A DNA stretch of 64,000 nt from Rhizobium sp. EC-SD404 (GCF_902498825.1 NZ_LR701459.1:310001-374000); one strand, 5' to 3'. Positions 8,864 to 19,178 are shown, counted from the stretch's first letter. Notes: generated by a model from the sequence alone, not told the origin. A program made the numbers and translations.

Positions 8864-10693
8864 TTAAGCGGCGCCGGCGGCCGAACGCGACTTCTCGAAG
8901 CGCTTGCGCTCGTTGGAGTCGAGATACATCTTGCGAAGGCGGATCGACTTCGGCGTGACCTCGACGAGCTCGTCGTCCTGGATCCAGGAAAGGGCGCGGT
9001 CGAGCGTCATCTTGATGGGCGGCGTCAGCTTCACCGCTTCGTCCTTGCCGGACGCGCGCATGTTGGTGAGCTTCTTGCCCTTCAGGACGTTCACTTCCAG
9101 ATCGTTGTCGCGGGTGTGAATGCCGATGATCATGCCTGCATAGACCTTTTCGCCGGCGTCGATGATCATCGGACCTCGGTCTTCCAGGTTGAACATCGCG
9201 TAGGCGACGGATTCACCGGCTTCATTGGCGAGAAGCACGCCCTGAACGCGGCCGGCGATCTCACCCTTGTAGGCCTGATAGGAGTGGAACAGCCGGTTCA
9301 TGATGGCTGTGCCACGGGTATCCGTCAAAAGCTCCGACTGGTAGCCGATCAGGCCACGCGTCGGCGCATGGAAGACGAGACGAACGCGGTTGCCGCCCGA
9401 CGGGCGCAGTTCGACCATCTCGGCTTTGCGCTCCGACATCTTCTGGACGACGATGCCCGAATGCTCCTCGTCGACGTCGATGACGACTTCTTCGACTGGC
9501 TCCAGCATCTGGCCATTCTCGCCCTTCTGCATCACCACGCGAGGACGCGACACGGCAAGTTCGAAGCCTTCGCGGCGCATGGTCTCGATCAGAACGGCAA
9601 GCTGCAATTCGCCACGGCCGGAGACGTAGAAGGAATCCTTGCCCTCGGCTTCCTCGATCTTCAGAGCGACGTTGCCTTCGGCTTCCTTGAACAGGCGATC
9701 GCGGATGACGCGGCTCGTGACCTTGTCGCCTTCGGTGCCGGCAAGCGGGCTGTCATTGACGATGAAAGACATGGTGACCGTCGGCGGATCGATTGGCTGT
9801 GCCTGCAGCGGTTCGTTGACGGCCGGGTCGCAGAACGTATCGGCGACGGTGCCCTTCGACAGGCCGGCGATGGCGACGATGTCGCCTGCCTTGGCTTCTT
9901 CGATGGGCTGGCGCTCGATGCCGCGGAACGCGAGGATTTTCGAAATACGGCCGGTCTCGACAGTCTTGCCGTCGGCAGCCAGCACCTTGACGGCCTGGTT
10001 CGGCTTGATGGAGCCGGAATGGATGCGACCGGTGATGATGCGGCCGAGGAAGGGGTTCGCTTCAAGCAGCGTGCCGATCATGCGGAACGGGCCTTCGCCG
10101 ACCGTCGGCGCGGGCACATGCTCCATGACGAGATCGAGAAGCGGTGCGAGGCCTTGGTCTGACGGACCTTCCGGCGCGGTGTTCATCCAGCCGCCGCGGC
10201 CCGAACCGTAAAGAATGGGGAAATCGAGCTGCTCGTCATTAGCGTCGAGCGCTGCGAAGAGGTCGAAGACCTCGTTCACGACTTCTTCCGGGCGGCCATC
10301 GGGACGGTCGATCTTGTTGATCGCAACGATCGGGCGAAGGCCGACCTTGAGCGCCTTGCCGACGACGAACTTCGTCTGCGGCATCGGGCCTTCCGCGGCA
10401 TCGACCAGAACGATCGCGCCATCCACCATCGACAGGATACGCTCGACCTCGCCGCCGAAGTCGGCGTGGCCCGGCGTGTCGACGATGTTGATGCGATGAC
10501 CCTTCCATTCGATCGAGGTCGCCTTGGCCAGGATCGTGATGCCACGTTCCTTTTCCAGGTCGTTCGAATCCATCATGCGCTCGGCTGTGCGCTGGTTCTC
10601 ACGGAAGGAGCCGGATTGCTTGAGGAGCTCGTCGACGAGCGTGGTCTTGCCATGGTCGACGTGTGCGATGATCGCGATATTGCGCATGGTCAT
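8864..10693 (-). CDS. typA: Translational GTPase TypA/BipA
   Basis: This ribosome-associated GTPase of the EF-G superfamily is involved in 50S assembly and stress or cold adaptation. The start at 10693 ([18 protein letters not shown]) gives 609 residues, the usual length. The G1 motif [10 protein letters not shown]2 ERGITI, G3 DTPGHADF and G4 NKID are all present, and the C-terminal part has the TypA-specific GQMLEP and [10 protein letters not shown] sequences. It stands alone, followed by a strong terminator. Confidence 0.97.
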   Translation of the reverse strand: MTMRNIAIIAHVDHGKTTLVDELLKQSGSFRENQRTAERMMDSNDLEKERGITILAKATSIEWKGHRINIVDTPGHADFGGEVERILSMVDGAIVLVDAAEGPMPQTKFVVGKALKVGLRPIVAINKIDRPDGRPEEVVNEVFDLFAALDANDEQLDFPILYGSGRGGWMNTAPEGPSDQGLAPLLDLVMEHVPAPTVGEGPFRMIGTLLEANPFLGRIITGRIHSGSIKPNQAVKVLAADGKTVETGRISKILAFRGIERQPIEEAKAGDIVAIAGLSKGTVADTFCDPAVNEPLQAQPIDPPTVTMSFIVNDSPLAGTEGDKVTSRVIRDRLFKEAEGNVALKIEEAEGKDSFYVSGRGELQLAVLIETMRREGFELAVSRPRVVMQKGENGQMLEPVEEVVIDVDEEHSGIVVQKMSERKAEMVELRPSGGNRVRLVFHAPTRGLIGYQSELLTDTRGTAIMNRLFHSYQAYKGEIAGRVQGVLLANEAGESVAYAMFNLEDRGPMIIDAGEKVYAGMIIGIHTRDNDLEVNVLKGKKLTNMRASGKDEAVKLTPPIKMTLDRALSWIQDDELVEVTPKSIRLRKMYLDSNERKRFEKSRSAAGAA

Positions 10694-10818
10694 GGGAATG
10701 TCTCGGAATTGTGGGGCGCATGGGATATGAGCGCCAGCCTTCATTTGGCGCGCTCATACATGGTTTTTCGCAAGCGCGAAAGGGGCGCGCGCCGATCAGC
10801 GTGCTGCCCCGGTCGAGA

Positions 10819-12876
10819 TCAGGCCGCGTCGGAGGCCAGCCCGCGCTTCCTGAGAAGGGCCTCAGGCGTCGGCAGACGACCGCGGAAGGCCGTGTAGGTT
10901 TCTTCGGGATCCACCGCGCCGCCGGCCGAATAGACATGCGTGCGCAGGCGCTGCGCCATCGAGGCATCGAACGCGTCGCCGGTTTCTTCGAAAGCCGAGA
11001 AGGCATCGGCATCGAGTACTTCCGACCACATGTAGGAGTAATAGCCGGCGGAATAGCCGTCGCCCGAGAAGATGTGCAGGAAATGCGGGCTGCGGTGGCG
11101 CATCTCGATGGCAACCGGCTTGCCGATGGCCTGCAGGCTTGCCGCTTCGAACGCGGCAGGGTCGTCGACGTCCGCGGCCGTGTGGTAGGCCATGTCGATC
11201 AATGCGGATGCCGTGTATTCCACCGTCGCAAAGCCTGCGTTGAACCGCGCCGCCGCCAGGACCTTGTCCAAGAGCTGCTGCGGGATCGGCTCACCGGTGC
11301 GGTAGTGGACGGCGTGTTTGCGTAGAATCTCCGGCACGGTCAGCCAGTGCTCGTAAAGCTGCGAGGGAAGTTCGACGAAGTCGCGTGATACCGACGTTCC
11401 CGACACGGAAGGGTAGGTCACGTCCGACAGCAGCCCGTGAAGCGCGTGGCCGAATTCGTGGAACAGCGTGCGCGCATCGTCCAGCGAGAGAAGGGCAGGC
11501 GAACCTTCGCGCGGCTTGGCGAAGTTCATGACGTTGTAGATCAGTGGCAGCTGCCCGCCATCCAGCCGGTGCTGGCTTGCAAAGGCGCTCATCCAGGCGC
11601 CGGAACGCTTCGAGGACCGTGCGAAATAATCGGCCAGGAAGATACCGATCGTGTTGCCCGAGCGATCCTTGACGGCAAAGGTCCGAACGTCCGGGTGGTA
11701 GGCCTTCACACCCTCCAGAAGCTCGAAGTCCAGATCAAAGAGCCGGCCGGCGACATCGAAAGCGGCCTCGGCGATGCGGTCGAGCTGGAAATAAGGCTTC
11801 AGCTCCTCTTCGGTGAAATCGAAGCGCTGGCGCCGCAGCTTCTCGGCGTAGTGGCGCCAGTCCCACGGTGCGATGGGTTCGTTGTTGCCTTCGGCAGCCG
11901 CGATGTCGGCAAGCGCCGCCTCCTCATCTGCTGCGCGGCGAACGGCCGGCTCCCAAACCGTCTGCAGCAAGGTGTTCACCGCATCGGGGTTCTTCGCCAT
12001 CGTGTCTTCGAGCTTGTAGGCGGCGAAATTCTCGTAGCCGAGCAGCTTTGCCTTTTCAGCCCGGAGCTTGAGAATTTCGGCGATCAGCGGACGGTTGTCG
12101 GTCTCGCCCGGATTCTCGCCGCGCGCGGTCCAGGCCTTGAACGCCGTTTCGCGGAGATCGCGTCGTTCCGAGAAGGTCAGGAACGGCTCGATGATCGAGC
12201 GCGACAGCGTAACGACAAAGCGCCCATCGGCGCCACGATCGCTCGCCGCCGATGCCATGGCGTCGCGCACGAAGTCCGGGAGGCCGGCTAGATCGGTCTC
12301 GTCGAGAAGCATGTGCCAGGACTGCTCGTCGGCCAGCACGTTCTGGCCGAAACGCGCACCGAGCGTCGCCAGGCGTTCGTTGATCGAGGCGAGGCGCGTC
12401 TGCTCGTCGCCCTCCAGATTTGCGCCGGAACGCACGAAGCCCTTCCAGCTCCGCTCCAACACGCGGAACTGTTCGGTGCTCAAATCCAGCGTCGATGCGT
12501 TCTGGAAAAGGGTATCGATGCGCTGGAACAGCGGCTTGTTCATCGCAATGCGCGAATAATGCCGCGACAATTGCGGAGCGATCTCGCGCTCGAGTTCCTG
12601 AATGGCCGGGTTGGTGTGGGCGCCGGCGCGGTTGAAGAAGAGCGCCGAAACCCGCGACAGGCCTTTGCCGGCCAATTCCAGCGCCTCGATCGTGTTTTCA
12701 AAGGTCGGCGCTGCTTCCGACTGCGCGATTGCCTGGATTTCCGCGTCATGCGCCATCAGGGCCGCTTCGAAGGCGGGGCGGAAATCGTCGTCCTGGATCG
12801 CTCCGAAATTGGGAAGCCCGAAAGATCCGGACCAGTCGGAGATGCGGTCGTAGGCGATCGATGAAGCGGCGGTCAT
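10819..12876 (-). CDS. M3 family metallopeptidase (peptidyl-dipeptidase Dcp / oligopeptidase A type)
   Basis: The start at 12876 gives MTAASSIAYDRISDW and 685 residues, the expected size. LFHEFGHALHG contains the zinc-binding HEXXH, with the downstream Glu ligand near the LPSQLYEHW segment. The family degrades short peptides in the cytoplasm and contributes to peptide recycling. The open frame extends upstream to 13014, but that stretch would overlap the marR start and lacks family sequence. It is divergent from marR across a 131-base region holding a palindrome. Confidence 0.93.
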   Translation of the reverse strand: MTAASSIAYDRISDWSGSFGLPNFGAIQDDDFRPAFEAALMAHDAEIQAIAQSEAAPTFENTIEALELAGKGLSRVSALFFNRAGAHTNPAIQELEREIAPQLSRHYSRIAMNKPLFQRIDTLFQNASTLDLSTEQFRVLERSWKGFVRSGANLEGDEQTRLASINERLATLGARFGQNVLADEQSWHMLLDETDLAGLPDFVRDAMASAASDRGADGRFVVTLSRSIIEPFLTFSERRDLRETAFKAWTARGENPGETDNRPLIAEILKLRAEKAKLLGYENFAAYKLEDTMAKNPDAVNTLLQTVWEPAVRRAADEEAALADIAAAEGNNEPIAPWDWRHYAEKLRRQRFDFTEEELKPYFQLDRIAEAAFDVAGRLFDLDFELLEGVKAYHPDVRTFAVKDRSGNTIGIFLADYFARSSKRSGAWMSAFASQHRLDGGQLPLIYNVMNFAKPREGSPALLSLDDARTLFHEFGHALHGLLSDVTYPSVSGTSVSRDFVELPSQLYEHWLTVPEILRKHAVHYRTGEPIPQQLLDKVLAAARFNAGFATVEYTASALIDMAYHTAADVDDPAAFEAASLQAIGKPVAIEMRHRSPHFLHIFSGDGYSAGYYSYMWSEVLDADAFSAFEETGDAFDASMAQRLRTHVYSAGGAVDPEETYTAFRGRLPTPEALLRKRGLASDAA

Positions 12877-12972
12877 GCGTCTATCCAGCTTTGAGAAGGT
12901 GTTGATCAGCGATGTAATGATGATGTGATCGGAAGCAAGCGGCGAGCGTCTTGCGAAAGCGCATGGAGGATA

Positions 12973-12993
12973 ATAAGTAAGGCTTACTTTATT
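12973..12993. promoter_or_regulatory. Candidate MarR operator palindrome
   Basis: AAGTAA (12975-12980), spacer GGC, TTACTT (12984-12989) form an inverted repeat that extends outward as AAT/ATT with one base offset. It sits 18 bases before the marR ATG, exactly where a MarR autorepressor site and promoter would be expected, and 98 bases upstream of the divergent peptidase. Confidence 0.6.
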
Positions 12994-13007
12994 GCAGGAA
13001 AAGTCCC

Positions 13008-13484
13008 ATGTCACGCACGGTCGATCCAGATTCCCTCGGCTTCGTCATCACCGATGTCGGCCGTCTTCTGCGGGCGGCGGTCGAAAAACGCATTGTCGTC
13101 AACGGCACGGACATCACGCCGGGAGAAGCCCGAGCTTTGATCCACATTGCCGCGCTCGATGGTGGACGCCAGACCGTGCTGGCCGAACGTCTCGGCGTCG
13201 AGCCGATGACCGTTTCCGGCTATGTCGACAGGCTGGAGCAGCGTGGCCTGGTGGAACGCCGGGTGGACCCGAGCGACCGCCGCGCGCGCCTGGTCTATGC
13301 AACGGATGCCGCCGATCAGGTGATCGATGAAGCGCGGGCTGTCGCCGGATCGGTGCTCGGTGCCGCCATGGAAGGCGTGGCGCCTGCCGATAGGGCCGTA
13401 TTCGAAACCGTTCTTCGCAGCATGAGAGGGTCGCTTCAGGCCATGCTCGGCTGCGATCGTTCTTCGAACGGGCAGGCCGCATGA
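13008..13484 (+). CDS. MarR family transcriptional regulator
   Basis: The 158-residue winged-helix regulator shows LAERLGVEPMTVSGYVDRLEQRGLVERR, the recognition helix region, and DPSDRRARLVYAT, the wing motif DxxDRR of MarR proteins. These dimeric repressors release DNA on binding small phenolic or toxic ligands. Its stop overlaps the start of the MFS exporter (ATGA at 13481), so it most likely autoregulates the marR-exporter operon through the palindrome just upstream. Confidence 0.9.
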   Translation: MSRTVDPDSLGFVITDVGRLLRAAVEKRIVVNGTDITPGEARALIHIAALDGGRQTVLAERLGVEPMTVSGYVDRLEQRGLVERRVDPSDRRARLVYATDAADQVIDEARAVAGSVLGAAMEGVAPADRAVFETVLRSMRGSLQAMLGCDRSSNGQAA

Positions 13485-14761
13485 CCGACACCGTCGAACC
13501 CACCTCGAAACGGCCGCTGCCCCAGCCCGGGCGCATGTCGGAGCGGCGCACGAGCCTCATTTCCGCATTGCTGGTGGCAATCGGGCCCGTCTCGATGGCG
13601 CTCTACACGCCGGCGATGCCGGAGCTGGTCCAGGCCTTCGACAGTTCGAATGCTGCCATCAAGACCACGCTGACTGTCTACTTCGCCGGCTTCGCCGTTG
13701 CCCAGCTCGCCGCCGGGCCGCTTGCCGACGCCTTCGGCAGGCGCAAGACAACGCTCGGCTTCCTCTTCGTCTATCTGATCGGTGGCGTGCTTGCGGCTCT
13801 GTCGCAGACCGTCGAGACGCTGCTCGTTGCCCGCCTGATTCAGGGCGTCGGGGCTGCCGTCGGCGTCACGGTCGCCCGCGCCATCGTTCGCGACCAGTTC
13901 GCGGGCGAGCAGGCAGCGCGGATCATGAACATGGTCGGCATCATTCTCGCCATCGCGCCGGCCATGTCGCCGGCGATCGGCGGCGTCACTCTCAGTCTGG
14001 CCGGTTGGCACGCGATTTTCATGTTGATGGTGGGCTTTGGCGTGGTGTCGGCGATCATCGTCTGGTTCGCCATGCGCGAGACGGTCATTCCGAGTACCGC
14101 GCTGGCGCGGCCGGCCATGGTGATGCGCGCCTATCGCACCGTGCTCGGCAGTTCCGAATTTCTCTTCGCAAGCCTGACCTGCGGCTTTGCCGTCGGCGCG
14201 CTCTATGCGCAGGCAACCATCCTTCCTTTCGTGCTGATCGACAGGGTAGGGCTGACGCCGACCCAGTTCGGCCTGTCGATGTTGATGCAGTCGGGCTCGT
14301 TCTTCCTGGGCTCGCTCGTCGTTCGGTATTTGATGCGGGGCAGGAAGGCCGAAGCGCTCGTGCTGCCCGGCCTCGGCTTCATCGCCGGCGGTGCGCTGCT
14401 TTTGATCGCCCTGCTGCTGATTGCCGGGGCATCATTCTTCACGATCATGGTGCCGGTCGGCCTCGCCGCATTCGGCATCGCCTTCGTCATGCCGCACATG
14501 CAGGTTGCGGGGCTCGTTCCTTTCCCACACATCGCGGGTTCCGCATCGGCGATGATGGGCTTCATCCAGATGGGCTCAGGGCTGCTCGGCGGTTCCATCG
14601 CGGCGCTGATCGGCGATCCGGTGCTCGGGATCGGTGTCGTGGTTCCGGCCATGGCAGCGGTGGCCGTCGTCTCCTACGCAGCCTACCGGCGTACCCGGCG
14701 GCGGGTGCTGGCAAGGACTGTCGATCCGCAACCGATGGAACATCCAGCGCCGGCTGAGTGA
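13481..14761 (+). CDS. Bcr/CflA-type multidrug efflux MFS transporter
   Basis: The 426-residue inner-membrane protein has about 12 hydrophobic spans. YTPAMPELVQAF in the first loop and PLADAFGRRKT in loop 2-3 are typical of the drug:H+ antiporter-1 Bcr/CflA group, as is the ARAIVRD motif. It is translationally coupled to the marR gene, which supports inducible drug or toxin export. The substrate cannot be read from the sequence. It is convergent with the GNAT gene, five bases away. Confidence 0.92.
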   Translation: MTDTVEPTSKRPLPQPGRMSERRTSLISALLVAIGPVSMALYTPAMPELVQAFDSSNAAIKTTLTVYFAGFAVAQLAAGPLADAFGRRKTTLGFLFVYLIGGVLAALSQTVETLLVARLIQGVGAAVGVTVARAIVRDQFAGEQAARIMNMVGIILAIAPAMSPAIGGVTLSLAGWHAIFMLMVGFGVVSAIIVWFAMRETVIPSTALARPAMVMRAYRTVLGSSEFLFASLTCGFAVGALYAQATILPFVLIDRVGLTPTQFGLSMLMQSGSFFLGSLVVRYLMRGRKAEALVLPGLGFIAGGALLLIALLLIAGASFFTIMVPVGLAAFGIAFVMPHMQVAGLVPFPHIAGSASAMMGFIQMGSGLLGGSIAALIGDPVLGIGVVVPAMAAVAVVSYAAYRRTRRRVLARTVDPQPMEHPAPAE

Positions 14762-14766
14762 GTCTT

Positions 14767-15270
14767 TCAGATGGCGTCGAAGGCCGGGTGGTAAGCGACG
14801 TTACCGGCCGGTGCGGACCCGGAAAACACGATGCGCTGAAAATATTCCGGCGGGACGTCGCCATACATGAGTGCTGTGTCGCTGCTGAAACCATAGCGAC
14901 CGTAATAGCCAGGATCGCCGAGCACGACGCAGCCCGCCGCGCCTAAGGCCCTCACTTGGCGCAGGCCATCCTCGACCAGAGCGCGACCGATTCCGCGGCC
15001 TTGCCGGTCGGGATGCACCGAGATCGGTCCGAGGCCGTACCAGTCCGGTTGTTCGGGATCGATTGTCACGGCCGAGAAGGCGACATGGCCGACGATGCGT
15101 CCGGCTTCGACCGCGACCAGGGATATGACCAACGCCCCGGCATCGCGCAGAGCAGCGACGATCGCCGCCTCCGTGCCGGAGGTGTGCGGCGCACCTTCGA
15201 ACGCGGCGGTCGTCAGCGCGTCGATCGCGCTCGCATCCCCGGCTGTTTCCGGCCTCAGTTCGAAGGTCAT
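14767..15270 (-). CDS. GNAT family N-acetyltransferase (YhbS-like)
   Basis: The 167-residue protein has SVHPDRQGRGIGRALVEDG, the acetyl-CoA pyrophosphate-binding loop, followed by VVLGDPGYYGRYGF, a signature of the YhbS/COG3153 group of putative acetyltransferases. The substrate is unknown. It starts four bases after the argG stop on the same strand and is probably co-transcribed with argG. Confidence 0.87.
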   Translation of the reverse strand: MTFELRPETAGDASAIDALTTAAFEGAPHTSGTEAAIVAALRDAGALVISLVAVEAGRIVGHVAFSAVTIDPEQPDWYGLGPISVHPDRQGRGIGRALVEDGLRQVRALGAAGCVVLGDPGYYGRYGFSSDTALMYGDVPPEYFQRIVFSGSAPAGNVAYHPAFDAI

Positions 15271-15273
15271 GCC

Positions 15274-16500
15274 CTATTTCGCAGCGCGATTGCGTGCTGC
15301 GAGCGTCCGCAGGCGCAGCGCGTTCAGGCGGATGAAGCCAGCGGCGTCCTTCTGGTCGTAGGCGCCACGGTCGTCCTCGAAGGTGACGAGCGCGTCCGAG
15401 TAGAGCGACTTGGGAGACGAACGGCCGGTGACCATGACGTTGCCCTTGTAAAGCTTCAGGGTCACTTCGCCTTCCACATGCTCCTGGCTCCGATCGATTG
15501 CCGCCTGCAGCATTTCGCGCTCGGGCGAGAACCAGAAGCCGTAATAGATGAGTTCCGCATAGCGTGGCATCAGCTCGTCCTTGAGATGCGCCGCGCCACG
15601 GTCGAGCGTGATGCTTTCGATCGCACGGTGGGCCGCCAGAAGGATCGTGCCGCCGGGGGTTTCGTAGATGCCGCGCGACTTCATGCCGACGAAACGGTTC
15701 TCGACGAGATCGAGACGGCCGATGCCGTTGTCGCGGCCGTAATCGTTGAGCTTGGCCAGAAGCGTTGCCGGCGACAGGCGCTCGCCATTGATCGAGACGG
15801 CATCGCCGCGCTCGAAGCCTACGGTGATGATCGTGGCCTTGTCGGGAGCAGCTTCCGGGGAAATCGTGCGCATATGCACATATTCGGGGGCCTCGACGGC
15901 CGGGTCTTCCAGCACCTTGCCCTCGGACGAGGAGTGCAGAAGGTTCGCATCGACCGAGAACGGGGCTTCGCCCTTCTTGTCCTTGGCGACCGGGATCTGG
16001 TGCTGCTCGGCGAAATTCAGAAGATCCGTGCGGCTCTTGAAGGCCCAGTCGCGCCAGGGCGCAATGATCTTGATGTCCGGGTTCAGCGCATAGGCGGAGA
16101 GCTCGAAGCGGACCTGGTCATTGCCCTTGCCGGTCGCGCCATGGGCGATCGCGTCGGCGCCGGTCTTTTCGGCGATCTCGACAAGGTGCTTGGAGATCAG
16201 CGGCCGGGCAATCGACGTGCCGAGGAGATAGACGCCTTCGTAGACGGCGTTCGCGCGGAACATCGGGAAGACGAAATCGCGCACGAACTCCTCGCGCACG
16301 TCCTCGATGAAGATTTCCTTGATGCCGAGCATCTCGGCTTTCTTGCGCGCCGGCTCAAGCTCTTCGCCCTGGCCGAGATCGGCCGTGAAGGTAACCACTT
16401 CGGCGCCAAGTTCGGTCTGCAGCCATTTCAGGATGATCGAGGTGTCGAGGCCGCCGGAATAGGCGAGAACGACTTTCTTGACGTCTTTCAGAGCGCTCAT
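15274..16500 (-). CDS. argG: Argininosuccinate synthase
   Basis: The enzyme condenses citrulline with aspartate using ATP in arginine biosynthesis. [17 protein letters not shown] near the N-terminus is the PP-loop nucleotide-binding motif, and [13 protein letters not shown] and YEG(V)[10 protein letters not shown] are ArgG signatures. The length of 408 residues matches the family. It faces a LysE-type gene across a 170-base region, so both promoters must be there. Confidence 0.98.
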   Translation of the reverse strand: MSALKDVKKVVLAYSGGLDTSIILKWLQTELGAEVVTFTADLGQGEELEPARKKAEMLGIKEIFIEDVREEFVRDFVFPMFRANAVYEGVYLLGTSIARPLISKHLVEIAEKTGADAIAHGATGKGNDQVRFELSAYALNPDIKIIAPWRDWAFKSRTDLLNFAEQHQIPVAKDKKGEAPFSVDANLLHSSSEGKVLEDPAVEAPEYVHMRTISPEAAPDKATIITVGFERGDAVSINGERLSPATLLAKLNDYGRDNGIGRLDLVENRFVGMKSRGIYETPGGTILLAAHRAIESITLDRGAAHLKDELMPRYAELIYYGFWFSPEREMLQAAIDRSQEHVEGEVTLKLYKGNVMVTGRSSPKSLYSDALVTFEDDRGAYDQKDAAGFIRLNALRLRTLAARNRAAK

Positions 16501-16670
16501 GGAATTTCCGCTTCGGAGAGATTGGCAGGGGGTCGAATGTGGCGCGCACTTTATTCAGAACGCGCCTCGACACAAGCCATCGGGGTCGCGTGACGTGGCG
16601 AATCGGGTGGCGGAAGGCCGGTTTCGGCGTTAGGGAACGCGCATCACGCTCAAATCCAGGACCGACCGTA

Positions 16671-17312
16671 ATGTCCATCGTTCCCGACTGGCCGACGCTG
16701 GCAGCATTTTCTGCTGCCTCGATCTTTCTTGCGATCACGCCCGGACCGGACATGACGCTCTTCATCAGCCGAGCGCTTTCCGATGGAAGGCGGGCCGGTA
16801 TTGCCTGCATCGCGGGCGCTATGACCGGATGCCTGGTCCACACGACACTCGTCGCGCTCGGCCTGTCGGCGCTGATCGTGGCGTCGCCGACGGCGTTTCT
16901 CGTACTGAAGATCGTGGGGGCCGGCTATCTGCTCTATCTCGCCATCCAGGCGCTGCGCCACGGGTCCACGCTCACCGTCGAAACCGGGCCGGTGCGCAAG
17001 CGGACATTCTTCAGCAATTGGGCCGTGGGGCTCGGGGTGAACCTGCTCAATCCGAAGGTCGCGCTGTTCTTCATGACGTTCCTGCCGCAATTCGTGTCGG
17101 TTCAGGATCCGAATGTCGCGGGCAAGCTGTTCTTCCTTGGCTTTCTGTTCGTCGTGCTGTCGCTCCCGATCGTCGTTGCGATCGTCCTCGGCGCCGAGCG
17201 CTTGGCCGACTGGCTGAAGCGAAATACGAAAGTGATGCGGGCCGTCGACTATGGTTTTGCCGGGATATTTTCGGCCTTCGCCATCAAGGTGCTGCTGACA
17301 CAGGGCCGCTAG
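16671..17312 (+). CDS. LysE/RhtB family amino-acid exporter
   Basis: The start at 16671 gives 213 residues with six hydrophobic segments. FLAITPGPDM near the N-terminus and NLLNPKVALFFMTFLPQFV in the middle are LysE/RhtB hallmarks. These inner-membrane proteins export amino acids or homoserine derivatives. The divergent argG makes a link to arginine plausible but unproven. An upstream extension of the open frame to 16539 has no family support. Confidence 0.92.
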   Translation: MSIVPDWPTLAAFSAASIFLAITPGPDMTLFISRALSDGRRAGIACIAGAMTGCLVHTTLVALGLSALIVASPTAFLVLKIVGAGYLLYLAIQALRHGSTLTVETGPVRKRTFFSNWAVGLGVNLLNPKVALFFMTFLPQFVSVQDPNVAGKLFFLGFLFVVLSLPIVVAIVLGAERLADWLKRNTKVMRAVDYGFAGIFSAFAIKVLLTQGR

Positions 17313-17372
17313 AGCAATTTCGCGTTTCCGAACGGTGAACCGGTTTCCACCGTACCTTGGAAACGCTTTAGG
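17309..17372. repeat. Rhizobial-type intergenic palindromic element between convergent genes
   Basis: The stretch starting CTAGAGCAATTTCG has arms GCGTTTCC (17322-17329) and GGAAACGC (17359-17366) with an inner GGTGAACCGGTTTCCACC palindromic core. The layout resembles the short AGAGC-type palindromic repeats scattered between genes in Rhizobiales. It lies between the LysE stop and the 17378 gene and may act as a bidirectional terminator. Only one copy is in this window. Confidence 0.5.
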
Positions 17373-17377
17373 CGGAT

Positions 17378-17875
17378 CTACTCCATGCTCGGCCCTGCAG
17401 CCTCGCGTTCCATGCGCCGCCGCTTGATCTGGCGGGGAAGCCATCCGCCGGCGTGACGACCCGCGATGAGCCAGTAGGCCACGCCACCCAGCATGCCGGA
17501 CACGATGATGACGGCGACGAAGCTGATCGAGGGGTTGCTGTCCTGCTGCGGATTGAGGAGCAGGAAGGCCAGGCAGAGCGCGGCGACCACGCCACCAGAC
17601 AGGCAGTAGAACAGCCAGCCGCGGCGGCGCTGCATCTCCGAATAGAGCGCGATGAACATCGCCGGTATCAAGGATGCGTATGCGACGAGGCCGGCAACGG
17701 TGAGCACGCCGATCAGGACGCTGATCCAGGTGCCGTCGCCGGTGATGTTGCGAACGTCCTCGGGCGTCACCGCCCGCGTCAGGAAGGCGAGCGTGGCGCC
17801 GGTGACGATGCACGCGACGAAGAATGCGAAGGCCATCATCAGCAGACGCAGAAAGAACAGGAAGAAGCGGTTCAC
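17378..17875 (-). CDS. Conserved four-span membrane protein of unknown function
   Basis: The 165-residue protein has hydrophobic spans at about 4-33, 49-74, 85-106 and 118-137 and a basic C-terminus (RQIKRRRMER). I do not recognise the family. It starts ten bases after the rlmN stop on the same strand, so it is probably in the rlmN transcript. Confidence 0.75.
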   Translation of the reverse strand: MNRFFLFFLRLLMMAFAFFVACIVTGATLAFLTRAVTPEDVRNITGDGTWISVLIGVLTVAGLVAYASLIPAMFIALYSEMQRRRGWLFYCLSGGVVAALCLAFLLLNPQQDSNPSISFVAVIIVSGMLGGVAYWLIAGRHAGGWLPRQIKRRRMEREAAGPSME

Positions 17876-17885
17876 CCCGTTTGCC

Positions 17886-19121
17886 TCACTCGGCGCCGTG
17901 TCCGGCGATCATCATGGATTCCAGAGCCAGTCTTTCCGATTTACGCAGCCGCTCCGATTCGGATTTCAGCTGACCGCAGGCGGCGAGAATGTCGCGGCCG
18001 CGCGGCGTGCGGATCGGGGATGCATAGCCCGCATGATTGACGAAGTCGGCAAAGCGCTCGATCTGCTCCCAGTCGGAACATTCGTAGGAGCTGCCCGGCC
18101 ATGGATTGAACGGTATCAGGTTGATCTTGGCCGGAATGCCCTTCAGCAGCTTTACCAGATCGCGGGCGTCTTCCAGGCTGTCGTTGACGCCCTTCAGCAT
18201 CACATATTCGAAGGTTATGCGGCGTGCGTTGGAGAGGCCCGGATAGTCGCGGCATGCCTGCAGCAAATCCTTGAGCGGATACTTCTTGTTGATCGGGACG
18301 AGCTCGTCGCGCAGATCGTCGCGTACGGCATGCAGCGAAATCGCCAGCATGACGCCGATTTCTTCGCCCGCACGACGGATCTCCGGCACGACGCCCGAGG
18401 TCGACAGCGTGATGCGGCGCCTGGAGATCGAAAGTCCTTCGCCGTCCGAGGCGATCAGCAGTGCCTGCTTCACGTTCTCGAAATTGTAGAGCGGTTCGCC
18501 CATGCCCATCATCACGATGTTTGAAACCTTGCGGCCCTCGCTCGGCACCATCGTGCCCGGTGCCGCTTCTACATCGGGGAAATCGCCCAGGCGATGGCGG
18601 GCAAGGATCAGCTGCGACAGGATCTCGCCGGATGTGAGGTTGCGCACGAGCTTCTGCGTGCCAGTGTGGCAGAAGGAACAGGTGAGCGTGCAGCCGACCT
18701 GGCTCGAAACGCAGAGCGTGCCGCGGCCTTCTTCCGGGATATAGACCGTTTCCACTTCGACGGGCCGGCCGGCGCCGCGTGACGGAAAACGCAGCAGCCA
18801 TTTGCGGGTGCCGTCGTTGGAAATCTGCTCGTCGGCGATTTCGGGCCAACCGATGGTGAAGTTGGCCTTCAGGAGCGCGCGCATTTCCTTCGAAATGTTC
18901 GACATGCGGTCGAAATCGTTGACGCCGCGCATGTAGAGCCAATGCCAGAGCTGGCTGACACGCATGCGCACCTGCTTCTGGGGAACGCCGACATTGGCGA
19001 GCGCCTCACCGACCGCTTCTCGCGACAGGCCGACGAGATCGATCGGTTCGGCACGCACAGGCGCGCGCTGAGCCAGCTGTTCGCGCTGAGCTGGATCGCT
19101 GAGTTCGAGTGTCAAAGCCAT
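17886..19121 (-). CDS. rlmN: Dual-specificity 23S rRNA/tRNA adenine-C2 methyltransferase RlmN
   Basis: This radical-SAM enzyme methylates A2503 of 23S rRNA and A37 of some tRNAs. The iron-sulfur cysteines are at 144, 148 and 151 (CTLTCSFC), and the C-terminal ACGQL supplies the methyl-accepting Cys. [13 protein letters not shown] is the family SAM-binding GEP motif. The 411-residue length is normal. A large hairpin lies in its leader at 19148-19178. Confidence 0.96.
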   Translation of the reverse strand: MALTLELSDPAQREQLAQRAPVRAEPIDLVGLSREAVGEALANVGVPQKQVRMRVSQLWHWLYMRGVNDFDRMSNISKEMRALLKANFTIGWPEIADEQISNDGTRKWLLRFPSRGAGRPVEVETVYIPEEGRGTLCVSSQVGCTLTCSFCHTGTQKLVRNLTSGEILSQLILARHRLGDFPDVEAAPGTMVPSEGRKVSNIVMMGMGEPLYNFENVKQALLIASDGEGLSISRRRITLSTSGVVPEIRRAGEEIGVMLAISLHAVRDDLRDELVPINKKYPLKDLLQACRDYPGLSNARRITFEYVMLKGVNDSLEDARDLVKLLKGIPAKINLIPFNPWPGSSYECSDWEQIERFADFVNHAGYASPIRTPRGRDILAACGQLKSESERLRKSERLALESMMIAGHGAE

Positions 19122-19147
19122 GTCAATCTGCCGCTTTCCAATGCGAA

Positions 19148-19178
19148 GCGCCCCCGCAGATCAAGACTGCGGCGGCGC
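19148..19178. promoter_or_regulatory. GC-rich hairpin in the rlmN leader
   Basis: Arms 19148-19159 (GCGCCCCCGCAG) and 19167-19178 (CTGCGGCGGCGC) pair over 12 positions with one mismatch around a seven-base loop. It lies 27 bases upstream of the rlmN ATG. On the plus strand it is followed by CATTTTTAG and so would look like a terminator, but no plus-strand gene ends here. On the minus strand it falls in the 5' leader of rlmN or after the IalB-like gene. Confidence 0.5.

Noticed and set aside
14956..16593. 545-codon plus-strand frame opposite argG
   Set aside because: Shadow of argG and the GNAT gene; no domain seen.
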